From positions 1 to 64,000 of the forward strand of contig CAYTUK010000007.1 in the NCBI GenBank assembly GCA_964441285.1: a stretch of 64,000 nt of DNA. The letters run 5' to 3'. The notes below the pieces were generated by a model. That model had not been told where the DNA came from. It worked only from the letters and a program-made list of their open reading frames with translations, and did not search any database. The translations under genes and the position numbers were made by a program. This stretch comes from S010-25 sp964441285. Lineage in GTDB: Bacteria > Pseudomonadota > Gammaproteobacteria > SZUA-229. Positions 35,340 through 45,006 of this stretch are shown here, in pieces (position 1 is the first letter of the stretch; each line of letters begins with the position of its first letter).

Positions 35340-35819
35340 TCAACGAATTTTCAGCATGCGGGCTTTTTCACGGTTCCAGTCGCGTTCTTTTATTGCGGCA
35401 CGTTTATCGCGCTCTTTTTTACCTTTTGCCAGTCCGATATCCATTTTAACGCTACCTTTTTTATTCCAGTATAGCGTTAGTGGTACTAGCGTATACCCTT
35501 TGCGTTCAATCTGGCCGATCAGACGGTCGATTTCCAGGCGATGGAGGAGTAATTTTCTGCTGCGTGTTGGGGCAGCGTGAAGATGTGTTGAAGTCGTAAT
35601 GAGTGGTGTTATACTGCCGCCAACCCATTCAAGTTCGCCCGCTTTAACCATAATGTAGCTGTCATTAAGCTGCACTTTTCCAGCGCGCATACTTTTAACT
35701 TCCCAACCTTCTAGCACCAGTCCGGCCTCGTAGTTAGACTCAATGGCGTAATCGAAGCGCGCACGGCGATTGCGTGCAATGGTATTATCGTGGGAAGTTT
35801 TTTTGGATTTTTTTGCCAT
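35340..35819 (-). CDS. smpB: SsrA-binding protein
   Basis: SmpB binds tmRNA and is required for rescue of stalled ribosomes. The 159-residue protein starts MAKKSKKTSHDNTIARNRRA and has GLVLEGWEVKSMRAGKVQLNDSY and the basic C-terminal tail KGKKERDKRAAIKERDWNRE. The ATG at 35819 gives the family length. The upstream in-frame extension to 35864 has no family support. The tmRNA gene ssrA, sometimes adjacent, was not found. The neighbours ratA, ratB, bamE and fur are the usual company. Confidence 0.96.
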   Translation of the reverse strand: MAKKSKKTSHDNTIARNRRARFDYAIESNYEAGLVLEGWEVKSMRAGKVQLNDSYIMVKAGELEWVGGSITPLITTSTHLHAAPTRSRKLLLHRLEIDRLIGQIERKGYTLVPLTLYWNKKGSVKMDIGLAKGKKERDKRAAIKERDWNREKARMLKIR

Positions 35820-36031
35820 GTTTCGGAGTTGTCTATATTTTGAGCAGGACGAGAAAGCCTGCAAGTATAAATTATGTGATGAGATGTGTCATTTTTTACC
35901 AGGTATTCGCACTGAGGCGAAATAAAGTTCAGGTTTCTATTGAGTCAATGATTTAAATTGTTGAAAATATATGCATAAGTGTTTACCACAACCAATTTAC
36001 AGCCCTGCCCACATAACAATGTAGAGAATCT

Positions 36032-37402
36032 ATGACAACACCTACGAAAATCATACACGAACAATGGTCTAGCCGCACAGCGTTTATTCTTGCTGCCACT
36101 GGTTCTGCTGTTGGCCTGGGTAATATCTGGAAGTTTCCCTATATAACAGGTGAGAATGGTGGTGGTACTTTTGTGCTGATATATCTGTGTTGTATCGCGC
36201 TAATTGGTATCCCGGTGATGATCGCTGAAATTATGCTGGGTCGTCGCGGTAAGCAGAGCCCGATTAATACGATGATTACCCTGGCGCGTCAGGAAGGGCG
36301 GAGCAAATACTGGGTTTGGTTGGGCTGGATGGGGGTGATAGCAGGTTTTCTGATTCTTTCCTATTACAGCGTCATTGCGGGCGAGGCGCTAAGCTATGTT
36401 TTTAGAACGGCTAGCGGCATGTTTCTGGGCGTGACGGCAGATGGTGCGAGCAGTATTTATAACAATTTGGTTAGTGATCCTGAAAAACTGCTGGCCTGGC
36501 ACACCCTGTTTATGGTGATGACCATGATGGTCGTGTCTCGTGGAGTAAAAAATGGGCTAGAAAAAGCCGTGACGTATTTGATGCCGTTGTTGTTTATTTC
36601 ATTGCTGGTGGTGGTGCTATATGCCATGAGTACAGGGCATTTTATGCAGGGCATAGACTTTATGTTTAGTCCCGGTAAAATTACTGGTAAGGCCGTGCTG
36701 ATTGCTATGGGGCATGCTTTCTTTACCCTGAGTCTGGGTATGGGAGCGATTATGGTCTACGGTTCCTACCTGACAAAAGAGCATTCGATTGTACAGGCTT
36801 CCATTTATATAGCACTGGCCGATACGGTGGTTGCATTACTTGCCGGAATGGCGATTTTTCCGATTGTTTTTGCTAATGGGCTGGAACCGAGTGCGGGGCC
36901 CGGACTTATTTTTCTGAGCCTGCCAATTGCGTTTGGCCATATGGAAGGTGGTGTGTTGGTTGGTGTTATCTTCTTTTCCTTACTGGTCTTTGCCGCCTGG
37001 ACATCGGCTATTTCACTGATTGAGCCAGCAGTGGCCTGGTTGGTTGAGAACCGTGGGCATACGCGTGTTTATGCCTCAGTTTTAATGGGTGTGCTCACCT
37101 GGATACTTGGGTTGGGGACCATTTTTTCGTATAATATCTGGAAAGGACACACCTGGAGCATTCCCTTTCTGTTCCAGAACTTTAATTTTTTTGATACTCT
37201 GGATTATTTAACCGCAAATATTATGTTGCCGCTGGGCGGTCTGTTTATTGCAATATTTTCTGCCTGGATTATGCACGAAACATCAACACGTTCTGAGCTG
37301 AATACAACCCCTGGGATCTATAAAATTTGGCATTTCCTGCTCCGTTATATTACACCGATTGCCATTATTATCGTATTTCTCAGGGCAGTTGGAGCAATAT
37401 AA
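36032..37402 (+). CDS. Sodium-dependent neurotransmitter-symporter family transporter
   Basis: This 456-residue inner-membrane protein belongs to the bacterial NSS/SNF family of Na+-coupled amino-acid or amine transporters. The N-terminal signature is SSRTAFILAATGSAVGLGNIWKFPY, with the sodium- and substrate-site unwound helix GSAVGLGN and then GENGGGTF. About 11-12 membrane helices can be seen. Substrate cannot be deduced. It is divergent from smpB with 212 bp between, and upstream of ratA in the same direction. Confidence 0.93.
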   Translation: MTTPTKIIHEQWSSRTAFILAATGSAVGLGNIWKFPYITGENGGGTFVLIYLCCIALIGIPVMIAEIMLGRRGKQSPINTMITLARQEGRSKYWVWLGWMGVIAGFLILSYYSVIAGEALSYVFRTASGMFLGVTADGASSIYNNLVSDPEKLLAWHTLFMVMTMMVVSRGVKNGLEKAVTYLMPLLFISLLVVVLYAMSTGHFMQGIDFMFSPGKITGKAVLIAMGHAFFTLSLGMGAIMVYGSYLTKEHSIVQASIYIALADTVVALLAGMAIFPIVFANGLEPSAGPGLIFLSLPIAFGHMEGGVLVGVIFFSLLVFAAWTSAISLIEPAVAWLVENRGHTRVYASVLMGVLTWILGLGTIFSYNIWKGHTWSIPFLFQNFNFFDTLDYLTANIMLPLGGLFIAIFSAWIMHETSTRSELNTTPGIYKIWHFLLRYITPIAIIIVFLRAVGAI

Positions 37403-37454
37403 AAAATGCATACTTCATCATGTATCAGGCTAATTTATTTACTGGAGAGTCGAA

Positions 37455-37898
37455 TTGTCGCACACGTATCGTAGCGCGCTGGTGTATTATTCTCCGGCAG
37501 AAATGTATAAATTGGTGAATTCGATCAATGACTATGCCCGTTTTCTGCCGTGGTGCCGCTCGGCGCGTATTCTTACGCAAACAGAGACTGAAATAGTTGC
37601 CAGCATAGAAATTGCCAAAGGTGTGTTGAATAAAACCTTCACCACTCGAAATACATTAACCAAAGATAAGCGTATTGAACTTGAGCTGGTTGATGGCCCG
37701 TTTAAACGCTTGCAGGGTTATTGGCAGTTTGATGCACTTAAGACAGAAATGGCGTGTAAAGTGAATCTTGATCTTGAATTCGAATTTGATAGCGCGATGA
37801 TTTCGATTGCAGCTAAACCTATTTTTATGCAGATCGCAACAACGATGGTTGATGCTTTCTGTAAACGTGCGGTGGAGGTGTACGGTGAGCGTTTCTGA
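37455..37898 (+). CDS. ratA: RatA/COQ10-like START-domain protein
   Basis: This 147-residue SRPBCC/START-like protein resembles RatA (YfjG) and mitochondrial COQ10, which bind ubiquinone; a ribosome-association-toxin role has been proposed for the E. coli protein. Motifs are SALVYYSPAEMYKLVNSINDYARFLPWCRSA and LVDGPFKRLQGYWQF. The likely start is a TTG at 37455 preceded by GGAG about nine bases upstream; no ATG suits. It overlaps the downstream ratB by 14 bases. Confidence 0.92.
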   Translation: MSHTYRSALVYYSPAEMYKLVNSINDYARFLPWCRSARILTQTETEIVASIEIAKGVLNKTFTTRNTLTKDKRIELELVDGPFKRLQGYWQFDALKTEMACKVNLDLEFEFDSAMISIAAKPIFMQIATTMVDAFCKRAVEVYGERF

Positions 37899-38274
37899 GA
37901 CTAAAAATGCGAATATTATCCCCGTGACTGAAACCGGCATCAGGTCACTGGAGCCGCAGCCGCAGTCAATTAATACAGAGGTGGCATACGCAACGTTAGA
38001 GAAACAAATTATTCGTTGTGTCAATGTTGATCAGGGCACCACACTTGGCGCTGCGATAGTCCAGTCTGGCATTATGATGGATTTTCCTGATCTTGAGCTT
38101 GAAAATGCCAAAGTGGGTATTTTTGGTAAAGTCGCAAGCATGGTTACCATATTAAATGCAGGTGATCGCGTAGAGATTTATCGCCCACTCATCGCTGATC
38201 CTAAGGAAATGAGGCGTAAATGCGCTGCTGAGGGCAAGGTTATGAAAAAGGGAAGTGGCAGCACTAATAGTTAA
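37885..38274 (+). CDS. RnfH/RatB family (UPF0125) protein
   Basis: This 129-residue protein of the UPF0125/RnfH family has a ubiquitin-like beta-grasp fold and regularly follows ratA. It has the family core EVAYATLEKQIIRCVNVDQGTTLGAAI, KVGIFGK and DRVEIYRPLIADPKEMRRKC. The start is a GTG at 37885, six bases after a strong GGAGG at 37874-37878, overlapping the end of ratA. This gives about 30 extra N-terminal residues (with proline-rich EPQPQS) compared with the E. coli protein. Confidence 0.9.
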   Translation: MSVSETKNANIIPVTETGIRSLEPQPQSINTEVAYATLEKQIIRCVNVDQGTTLGAAIVQSGIMMDFPDLELENAKVGIFGKVASMVTILNAGDRVEIYRPLIADPKEMRRKCAAEGKVMKKGSGSTNS

Positions 38275-38317
38275 TTATCGACATTTTTTGACGGTTTTAT
38301 GAACTTAACCAGCCAGG

Positions 38318-38749
38318 TTAGTCAGCATCAGGCAGGCCTGTCTCTGATGATCTGTTGACTAATTCAGATTCTGCATAACTTTTGTCAACATAGTGTTTAG
38401 CATCAATTTTTTTGAGCCGGTTATGGTTAAAAAATAGCGTTAAGCGGGATTCTTTTTCGGCACCGTGCCCTGGAATGAAGCGATAGATATAATCCCAGCG
38501 CTGGTTGTGGAAGGGGTCAGCGAGTATAGGTGAGCCAAGAATTTTATGCACCTCAGCTTTACTCATCCCCATCTTCAATTGTTTAATTTGCGTTAGCTTT
38601 ATGGTATTACCCTGTTGCAGATTTTGCCGGTAAGCATTAGGCAGCCATGCGGTACATGCACTGAGTGACACTAGTATCAATAGTGTCATGCATGGCAAAA
38701 AAGAGCGCGAAAATTGATTTGTGCGAGTGGTTCTCAGGCGTATAAACAT
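38318..38749 (-). CDS. bamE: Outer-membrane assembly lipoprotein BamE
   Basis: BamE is a small lipoprotein of the BAM complex that inserts outer-membrane proteins. The 143-residue product has a lipobox (SLSAC at about 28-32), then the SmpA/OmlA domain with QGNTIKLTQIKQLKMGMSK, VHKILGSPILADPF and RWDYIYRF. BamE stands divergent from fur, the usual arrangement. The start region overlaps no gene. The final component gene, bamB, begins at the right edge of the window. Confidence 0.94.
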   Translation of the reverse strand: MFIRLRTTRTNQFSRSFLPCMTLLILVSLSACTAWLPNAYRQNLQQGNTIKLTQIKQLKMGMSKAEVHKILGSPILADPFHNQRWDYIYRFIPGHGAEKESRLTLFFNHNRLKKIDAKHYVDKSYAESELVNRSSETGLPDAD

Positions 38750-38851
38750 GTAAGAATAGTATTTTCGTTATTAAGTGTTTCAATTAAGGACAGAAATGAT
38801 ACCGTAAATGTTAGCATTAATCAGCAGAAATTATTAATCGGCAGGAATTAT

Positions 38852-39259
38852 ATGGAATCCAGTGATTTAAAAAAAGTTGGTCTTAAAATTACCTTGCCAA
38901 GAATGAAAATTCTTGAACTTCTGGAAGCGTCCAGTGTTCGTCATCAGACGGCAGAAGATGTTTATCGAGCTTTGCTTAATGACGGTGAAGAAATCGGGTT
39001 AGCGACTGTGTATCGTGTTTTAACACAGTTTGAAGCTGCCGGGTTGGTTGAACGTCATCATTTTGAGGGTGGGCAGGCGGTTTTTGAACTCAATGAAAAG
39101 GGCCACCATGACCATGTTGTTTGTGTCGTTTGTGGTAAAGTTGAAGAATTTTTTGATGAGCTGATAGAAAATCGCCAGCGTGAAATTGCAACTAAAATGG
39201 GTTATGACGTAACTGAGCACAGTATGACGTTGTACGGTAAATGCCCTGATTGCCAGTGA
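38852..39259 (+). CDS. fur: Ferric uptake regulator
   Basis: Fur represses iron-uptake genes when loaded with Fe(II). The 135-residue protein starts MESSDLKKVGLKITLPRMKIL, has the winged-helix DNA-binding part (EDVYRALL, IGLATVYRVLTQFEAAGLV) and the metal-binding part HHDHVVCVVCGKVEEF plus a second pair, CPDC, at the C-terminus. The ATG at 38852 follows AGGA. It lies 102 bp from the divergent bamE. Confidence 0.96.
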   Translation: MESSDLKKVGLKITLPRMKILELLEASSVRHQTAEDVYRALLNDGEEIGLATVYRVLTQFEAAGLVERHHFEGGQAVFELNEKGHHDHVVCVVCGKVEEFFDELIENRQREIATKMGYDVTEHSMTLYGKCPDCQ

Positions 39260-39303
39260 ACTATCGGCTTCTCCATCAATACGACTAATGTAATCACCCA
39301 GTC

Positions 39304-41475
39304 ATGCAAGGTACTCAACGCTTCAACCGGATTACACAGGATTATTCTATCAATGAGTTCCTCTGTCAGCTAACGGGTGCAGAGGTTAAAACAAATAGTT
39401 TATTGCGCGCAGCCTGCGATCTGGTCTGGGATTTACCCGCCGAGGGGAGTCTGCCATCCAGCCTGGATGTTGCACTATTATTGAGTGAATTGGGTGCCGA
39501 TGAAATCACCTTAACAGCCGCATTATTAAGTAGTTCTCGGCTACAGCCAAAAGTGACTCCACATAAACTGGCGCAGCAGTTTGGGGGTGGAATTATGAAG
39601 TTGGTTAACAGCGTGTTACAGCTTCATAACTTTCAGAGTGAAAAAATAAATAGTACGCCGGAACAGGCTGAGCGGCTTCGCCGGATGTTGTTATCAATGG
39701 TGGATGATGTCCGTGCGGTGTTGATTAAAATGGCATATCGGGTACAACGCTTGCGTCAGTTGAAACTGGCAACCCCTGATGAACAGATTGAGATCGCACG
39801 AGAAAGCCTGGAAATATTTGCGCCCATCGCCAATCGTCTGGGTATGGGGCAGCTAAAATGGGAACTTGAAGATCTTGCCTTTCGTTATCTTGACCCCGCG
39901 ATTTATAAATCAGTTGCAGCACACCTCGATGAGAAACGTGATGAGCGTGAACAATTTATTCATGATTTTGTTGAAAAACTCAAAGACATAACTACACAGG
40001 AAGGTATCTCGGTCGATATATATGGTCGTCCAAAACATATTTACAGTATCTGGAAAAAAATGTTAGCTAAACAGCGCAGCTTTGATGAACTGTTTGATGT
40101 GCGAGCGGTGCGTGTTGTAGTCGATTCTATTGCAAAATGTTATGTGGTGCTGGGTCTTGTGCATGCACAATGGCGTCACATCGATAAAGAGTTTGATGAT
40201 TATATTGCGAACCCTAAAAAAAATGGTTATCAGTCTTTACATACCGCTGTTTTTGGTTCGCAGGGTAAACCTGTTGAAGTGCAGATTCGCACAAAAAAAA
40301 TGCATGAATTTGCTGAATATGGAGTGGCTGCACACTGGCGTTATAAAGAAGCAGGTAATGATAGTGCAAAGTTGCAGGCAAATATCGACTCATTAAGAAA
40401 ATTGCTCGATACATCACAAACCAGTGATGAAGAATTACTGGAAGATTTTCAGTCTGAAATGTTTCAGGATAGAGTTTTTGTACTAACACCTGAAGGTCGA
40501 GTAATTGATTTACCCGAAGGTGCGACACCACTGGATTTTGCTTATGCGGTGCACACGGAAATTGGCCATCGTTGTCGTGGTGCTAAAGTTAATGGCCGTA
40601 TTGTACAGCTGACCTACTTGTTACAAAGTGGTCAGCGTGTAGAAATTCTAACGACGAAGGAAGCGGCACCGAGGCGTAACTGGATGATCACACACCTGGG
40701 TTTTATAAAAACTTCACGGGCACGTAATCGTATCCGTAGTTGGTATAGAAAACAGGATCGCGAAAAAAATTGTCAGGGTGGGAAAACTATTTTTGAGCGT
40801 GAGTTAAAACGTCATGGCGTTAAACCCTCAATCGATAAAATTGTTAGTCATTTTAAACAGAATTCCATTGATGATCTGTATGTAAGTTTGGGTTGCGGCG
40901 ATATTAGCGAAGCGCAGTTATCTTCAATTTTGCATGAATTTATTGTCGAAAATGCGCCGCTTACATTCCCTGTTCATTCGAGGGATCAAAGAAATAAAAA
41001 TGATAAGTCTGGTGGTAGTATTAATGTTCTGGGGGTTGGTAATTTACTTACCAGTATTGCTAATTGTTGTATGCCAGTACCGTATGATGAAATTATTGGT
41101 TATATTACCAAAGACAAAGGTGTGAGCGTACACCGTAAAGATTGCAAAAATATTCTTTACCTGAAAGAAAAAGATCAGCCACGGTTGATTGAAGTCGAAT
41201 GGGGTGATACGGATGTGCGGAGTTACCCGGTTAATATTCTAATTAATGCAATTGACCGTCACGGACTACTGAGTGATATTACCTCAACCTTGTCTATGGA
41301 TAAAATTAATGTAATTGCAGTCAATACGCAGTCAAATAAAAGTGATCAGACAGCACGAATGGCAGTTACTATTGAAATACGTGACTTGCAACAACTGAAT
41401 CGAGTGATAGATAAACTCAGCCTGCTAAGAAATGTACAGCAGGTTCGTCGTGGTACTAACGGTGAACATAACTAA
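39304..41475 (+). CDS. relA: RelA-type (p)ppGpp synthetase
   Basis: RelA makes (p)ppGpp on stalled ribosomes during amino-acid starvation. The 723-residue protein has a degenerate, probably inactive HD hydrolase region (about 30-180, no HD pair), the synthetase domain with DVRAVRVVVD and EFDDYIANPKKNGYQSLHTAV (EFDD is the RelA-type metal motif), a TGS domain (RVFVLTPEGRVIDLPEGATPLDFAY) and a C-terminal ACT domain. The lost hydrolase motif distinguishes it from SpoT. It stands 44 bp after fur. Confidence 0.93.
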   Translation: MQGTQRFNRITQDYSINEFLCQLTGAEVKTNSLLRAACDLVWDLPAEGSLPSSLDVALLLSELGADEITLTAALLSSSRLQPKVTPHKLAQQFGGGIMKLVNSVLQLHNFQSEKINSTPEQAERLRRMLLSMVDDVRAVLIKMAYRVQRLRQLKLATPDEQIEIARESLEIFAPIANRLGMGQLKWELEDLAFRYLDPAIYKSVAAHLDEKRDEREQFIHDFVEKLKDITTQEGISVDIYGRPKHIYSIWKKMLAKQRSFDELFDVRAVRVVVDSIAKCYVVLGLVHAQWRHIDKEFDDYIANPKKNGYQSLHTAVFGSQGKPVEVQIRTKKMHEFAEYGVAAHWRYKEAGNDSAKLQANIDSLRKLLDTSQTSDEELLEDFQSEMFQDRVFVLTPEGRVIDLPEGATPLDFAYAVHTEIGHRCRGAKVNGRIVQLTYLLQSGQRVEILTTKEAAPRRNWMITHLGFIKTSRARNRIRSWYRKQDREKNCQGGKTIFERELKRHGVKPSIDKIVSHFKQNSIDDLYVSLGCGDISEAQLSSILHEFIVENAPLTFPVHSRDQRNKNDKSGGSINVLGVGNLLTSIANCCMPVPYDEIIGYITKDKGVSVHRKDCKNILYLKEKDQPRLIEVEWGDTDVRSYPVNILINAIDRHGLLSDITSTLSMDKINVIAVNTQSNKSDQTARMAVTIEIRDLQQLNRVIDKLSLLRNVQQVRRGTNGEHN

Positions 41476-41492
41476 AATTTTCCAATTAAAAT

Positions 41493-42845
41493 TTATCGCA
41501 TGGTGACCAGCTCTTCCGCACTGGTGGGATGAATGGCAATGGTATCATCCAGATCTTTTTTGGTCGCTCCCATGCGTATTGCCACTGCAAATCCCTGTAA
41601 CATTTCATCAGCGCCAGGGCCGATAATGTGGCAGCCAATAACTTTTTCCTGTGCTCCGATCACCACCAGTTTTATCGATGTCTTGATTTCATGCTCGGTT
41701 AATGCGTTATACATGGCGGTAAAACGTGTCTGGTAAATTTTTACCGCTTCACCATGAATTTCACGGGCCTGGGTTTCAGTGAGTCCAATGGTTGCAATGG
41801 GCGGGTGGCTAAAGACAACAGTGGGGATGTTATTGTAATCTAAGTGTCTATCTGTTTGATGGTTATATAAGCGATCTGCAAGGCGACGGCCAGCGGCAAT
41901 TGCGACTGGTGTCAAGGGTGCACGGCCACAAACATCCCCCAATGCGAAGATATTATCAATATTGGTGTTCTGGAAATCATCAACCTGAATATACCCCTTT
42001 TCATCCAGCTTGACACCGGCGTTATCCAGTCCGAGCGCCTGTGTCTGCGGTTGGCGGCCAATGGCCCAGATTAAGTGGTCGATATTTTTATTCTCACCAC
42101 CCTTGTCACAGGTTAATGTAAGCTTCCCATTGGACTGTTTTTGTATATCAGTAATTTGTGAGCGAGGTAAGATATTAATGCCATCATCAATCATGGTTTC
42201 CATCAAATTCTCTCGTAACATGGCATCAAATTCGCGGAGCACATGACCTTTACGCAGATACATCACGACTTCAGTTCCCAGGCTGTTTAATACACCGGCG
42301 ATTTCAACTGCGATATACCCCGAGCCAACAATGGCGACACGCTCAGGTTGTTGTGTTAGCGCAAAAAAACCATCCGAGCTAATGCCGTGTTTTGCACCAC
42401 TGGTAGGGGGAATAACAGGTACTGTACCGGTGGCAATGGCAATATGTCTGGCATGGAGAGTCCGTCCATTCACGTCAATGGTATGAGCATCAATAAACAC
42501 AGCAGAGCCCTGTATTTCATCTATATTCGAGTCTTTTAAATACTGATGATACCAGCTGTTGATTTTGTTGATGTAGGCCTCGCGTTTATCGACCAGTTGT
42601 TGCCAGTCAAAACCTTCTTTCTTCAGGCTAAAGCCATAGCTTTTAGCATCCATTATGGACTGCTGTAAGCTTGCTGCGTACCACATGATTTTTTTAGGCA
42701 CACAGCCAACATTGACACAGGTACCCCCCATTTTTCCTGATTCAATTAAGGCAACTTTTTTACCATATAAGGCGGCACGTTCGGCAATGGACAAACCCCC
42801 ACTACCGCCGCCGATAGCAATTAGATCGTAATCAAATTTTTTCAT
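41493..42845 (-). CDS. gor: Glutathione-disulfide reductase
   Basis: Gor reduces oxidised glutathione with NADPH. The 450-residue flavoprotein has the FAD site LIAIGGGSGGLSIAERAA, the redox-active pair GGTCVNVGCVPKK (about 41-53), the second dinucleotide motif IVGSGYIAVEIAGVL and the C-terminal IHPTSAEELVTMR. The arginines of the NADPH-binding loop are not obvious from eye (YLRKGHVLREF provides two). Convergent with relA with 17 bp between stop codons. It links to the glutathione-persulfide chemistry at 34 kb. Confidence 0.94.
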   Translation of the reverse strand: MKKFDYDLIAIGGGSGGLSIAERAALYGKKVALIESGKMGGTCVNVGCVPKKIMWYAASLQQSIMDAKSYGFSLKKEGFDWQQLVDKREAYINKINSWYHQYLKDSNIDEIQGSAVFIDAHTIDVNGRTLHARHIAIATGTVPVIPPTSGAKHGISSDGFFALTQQPERVAIVGSGYIAVEIAGVLNSLGTEVVMYLRKGHVLREFDAMLRENLMETMIDDGINILPRSQITDIQKQSNGKLTLTCDKGGENKNIDHLIWAIGRQPQTQALGLDNAGVKLDEKGYIQVDDFQNTNIDNIFALGDVCGRAPLTPVAIAAGRRLADRLYNHQTDRHLDYNNIPTVVFSHPPIATIGLTETQAREIHGEAVKIYQTRFTAMYNALTEHEIKTSIKLVVIGAQEKVIGCHIIGPGADEMLQGFAVAIRMGATKKDLDDTIAIHPTSAEELVTMR

Positions 42846-42973
42846 GTCTATTTAGTGAGTGTGTTTATGGACAAAGGCGATAGTATGTCGGTTTTTATTA
42901 AAAACAGACAGCGTGTTGTTTATTCACGGCCTTGCTGCAATGCCTTTTATTTTAAGTCATTGTCTGATATTTA

Positions 42974-43105
42974 TTACTGAAACGAATGAAAAGGCTGCCC
43001 ATGGTTAAAGACACGCGGTGAATACATCCATGTCGGCTCGACATCCGCATCCCTGCGGTTGACGGTCTTGAACAATGGGTAACCTTTTCATCTGTACTGT
43101 TAGTA
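42974..43105 (-). repeat. Structured repeat, copy G (132 bp)
   Basis: Reverse orientation; starts TTACTGAAACGAATGAAAAGG and ends CATCTGTACTGTTAGTA. Both small hairpins, CCGCA-GGGA-TGCGG and TGTCG-AGC-CGACA, are perfect. It lies in the 420-bp gap between divergent gor and icd, which otherwise shows no gene. Confidence 0.9.
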
Positions 43106-43265
43106 GTATACATAAATTATCCATTTGCGGGGCTACAGTAATCGACCGCACTAAGGTAAAATTAGCCGATTAATAATTATTCCAACTGAGTTTTCTGACT
43201 TGAACTGCCATTAAAATCAGTTGGCTGTCTTCTTTTTTATGCTCTCTTACATTCTGGAACGCAAT

Positions 43266-44522
43266 ATGGCTTTTGAAAAAATTGAAATCCCGGTAACGGG
43301 TGAGAAAATAACGGTTAATGCCGATTATTCTTTAAATGTCCCTGATCAGCCCATTATTCCTTTTATTGAAGGGGATGGTATTGGTGTCGATATTACGCCA
43401 GTGATGCAGTCAGTAGTGAATGCAGCGGTTGAAAAAGCCTATGCAGGCAAGAAAAAAATTGCCTGGATGGAGGTTTATGCGGGTGAAAAAGCCAATAAGG
43501 TTTATGGCAGTGAACGCTGGATGCCGGATGAAACCATGCAGGTCATTAAAGACTATGTGGTCTCCATTAAAGGTCCGTTAACCACACCAGTTGGTGGTGG
43601 TATACGCTCATTAAATGTGCTCCTGCGGCAGACGCTTGATCTGTATGTCTGTCAGCGTCCAGTACGTTATTTTGCAGGTTGCCCAAGTCCGGTTAAAGCG
43701 CCAGAAAAGACAGATATGGTGATTTTTCGTGAGAATGCAGAAGATATTTATGCCGGTATTGAGTGGGAGGCGGGCTCGGTTGAGGTTAAAAAAGTGATTA
43801 ATTTTCTGCAAAATGAGATGGGCGTTACCCAGATTCGTTTTCCAGAAACATCGGGGATTGGTATCAAACCTGTCTCCAGTGAAGGCACTAAACGCTTGGT
43901 GCGCAAAGCCATTCAATATGCGATTGATAATGATCGCGATTCACTGACACTGGTACATAAAGGCAATATAATGAAATTTACCGAAGGTGGGTTTAAAACC
44001 TGGGGTTACGAACTTGTCAGAGATGAGTTTGGTGCGACATTGCTCGATGATGGCCCCTGGTACAGGGTAAAGAATCCGAATACGGGTAAAAATATTATTA
44101 TTAAAGATGTGATTGCAGATGCCTTTTTACAGGAAATTCTGCTTCATCCTGAACAATACAGTGTGATTGCGACATTGAATCTGAATGGCGACTATATCTC
44201 TGACGCACTTGCGGCGCAGGTGGGTGGTATTGGTATCGCTCCGGGGGCAAACTTGTCCGATAGTATTGGCCTGTTTGAGGCCACACATGGAACTGCACCG
44301 AAATTTGCAGGCCAGAATAAGGTGAATCCTGGTTCCATTATTCTGTCAGCAGAAATGATGTTAAGGCATTTGGGCTGGCTTGAAGCCGCAGAGCTGATTA
44401 TTAATGGCGTATCAGGTGCAATTCGCTCTGGCTCTGTCACCTTTGACCTTGCTGATTTAATGGCAGGCGCAACCGAAGTGAGCTGTACAGATTTTGGTGA
44501 GGCAATTGTCCGTGCCATGTAA
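43266..44522 (+). CDS. icd: Isocitrate dehydrogenase, type I
   Basis: Icd oxidises isocitrate to 2-oxoglutarate in the TCA cycle. The 418-residue protein follows the E. coli enzyme closely: PFIEGDGIGVD, PVGGGIRSLNVLLRQ (the Ser regulated by AceK), MVIFRENAEDIYAGIEW and GTAPKFAGQNKVNPGS. The start ATG at 43266 gives the family N-terminus; a longer in-frame extension to 43221 is unlikely. In the NADP pocket the Lys of APK is kept, but the expected Tyr is Phe (PKF), the second Tyr is Phe (VTFD), and the expected Arg four residues on is Asp (DLADLM). Cofactor preference may therefore differ from E. coli. Confidence 0.95.
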   Translation: MAFEKIEIPVTGEKITVNADYSLNVPDQPIIPFIEGDGIGVDITPVMQSVVNAAVEKAYAGKKKIAWMEVYAGEKANKVYGSERWMPDETMQVIKDYVVSIKGPLTTPVGGGIRSLNVLLRQTLDLYVCQRPVRYFAGCPSPVKAPEKTDMVIFRENAEDIYAGIEWEAGSVEVKKVINFLQNEMGVTQIRFPETSGIGIKPVSSEGTKRLVRKAIQYAIDNDRDSLTLVHKGNIMKFTEGGFKTWGYELVRDEFGATLLDDGPWYRVKNPNTGKNIIIKDVIADAFLQEILLHPEQYSVIATLNLNGDYISDALAAQVGGIGIAPGANLSDSIGLFEATHGTAPKFAGQNKVNPGSIILSAEMMLRHLGWLEAAELIINGVSGAIRSGSVTFDLADLMAGATEVSCTDFGEAIVRAM

Positions 44523-44639
44523 AACTGAGTGGCTGAATACAGTCTATAGATTGACCGGTTATGAAGATAAAATTGTGGTATAAATTTATGCTGGTATTTA
44601 GAAAAAATGAACAGTATGTTCTACACTGAAAGGTAAGAC

Positions 44640-44963
44640 ATGAGTAATTCTGATTTTGATCATGACTATGATAGTGGTCTCGCGGTTGAAGAAGACAAAC
44701 CGAAACTGAAACCACCAAAGCGATATAAGGTCGTAATTAACAATGATGATTTTACTCCAATGGAATTTGTGGTGCAGGTACTGGTTATGTTCTTCGCAAT
44801 GGACAATGCTAAAGCAACACGGGTGATGATGTCTGTGCATACAAAAGGCAAAGGTATTTGTGGTAGTTATAGCCATGAAATTGCAGAAACTAAAGTGGAT
44901 CAGGTGAATGAGTTTTCACGGATTAACCAGCATCCACTGCTATGCACGATGGAAGCAGAATAA
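44640..44963 (+). CDS. clpS: ATP-dependent Clp protease adaptor ClpS
   Basis: ClpS delivers N-degron proteins to ClpAP. The 107-residue protein has the characteristic core KVVINNDDFTPMEFVVQVL, VMMSVHTKGKGICGSYSHEIAETKV. The N-terminal tail is acidic (DFDHDYDSGL). The ATG at 44640 follows AAAGGTAAG. It lies 44 bp upstream of clpA, the usual pair. Confidence 0.97.
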   Translation: MSNSDFDHDYDSGLAVEEDKPKLKPPKRYKVVINNDDFTPMEFVVQVLVMFFAMDNAKATRVMMSVHTKGKGICGSYSHEIAETKVDQVNEFSRINQHPLLCTMEAE

Positions 44964-45006
44964 TCAGGGAAGTTAATTGTATTAATTCCTGTCGATAGGT
45001 GCTGAC

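Noticed and set aside
39304..41475. SpoT instead of RelA
   Set aside because: The HD hydrolase residues are missing and the synthetase motif is EFDD, both as in RelA.
44551..44584. Promoter of clpS with TTGACC and TATAAA
   Set aside because: Spacing is 22 bp, too long for sigma-70, and no alternative -10 fits.
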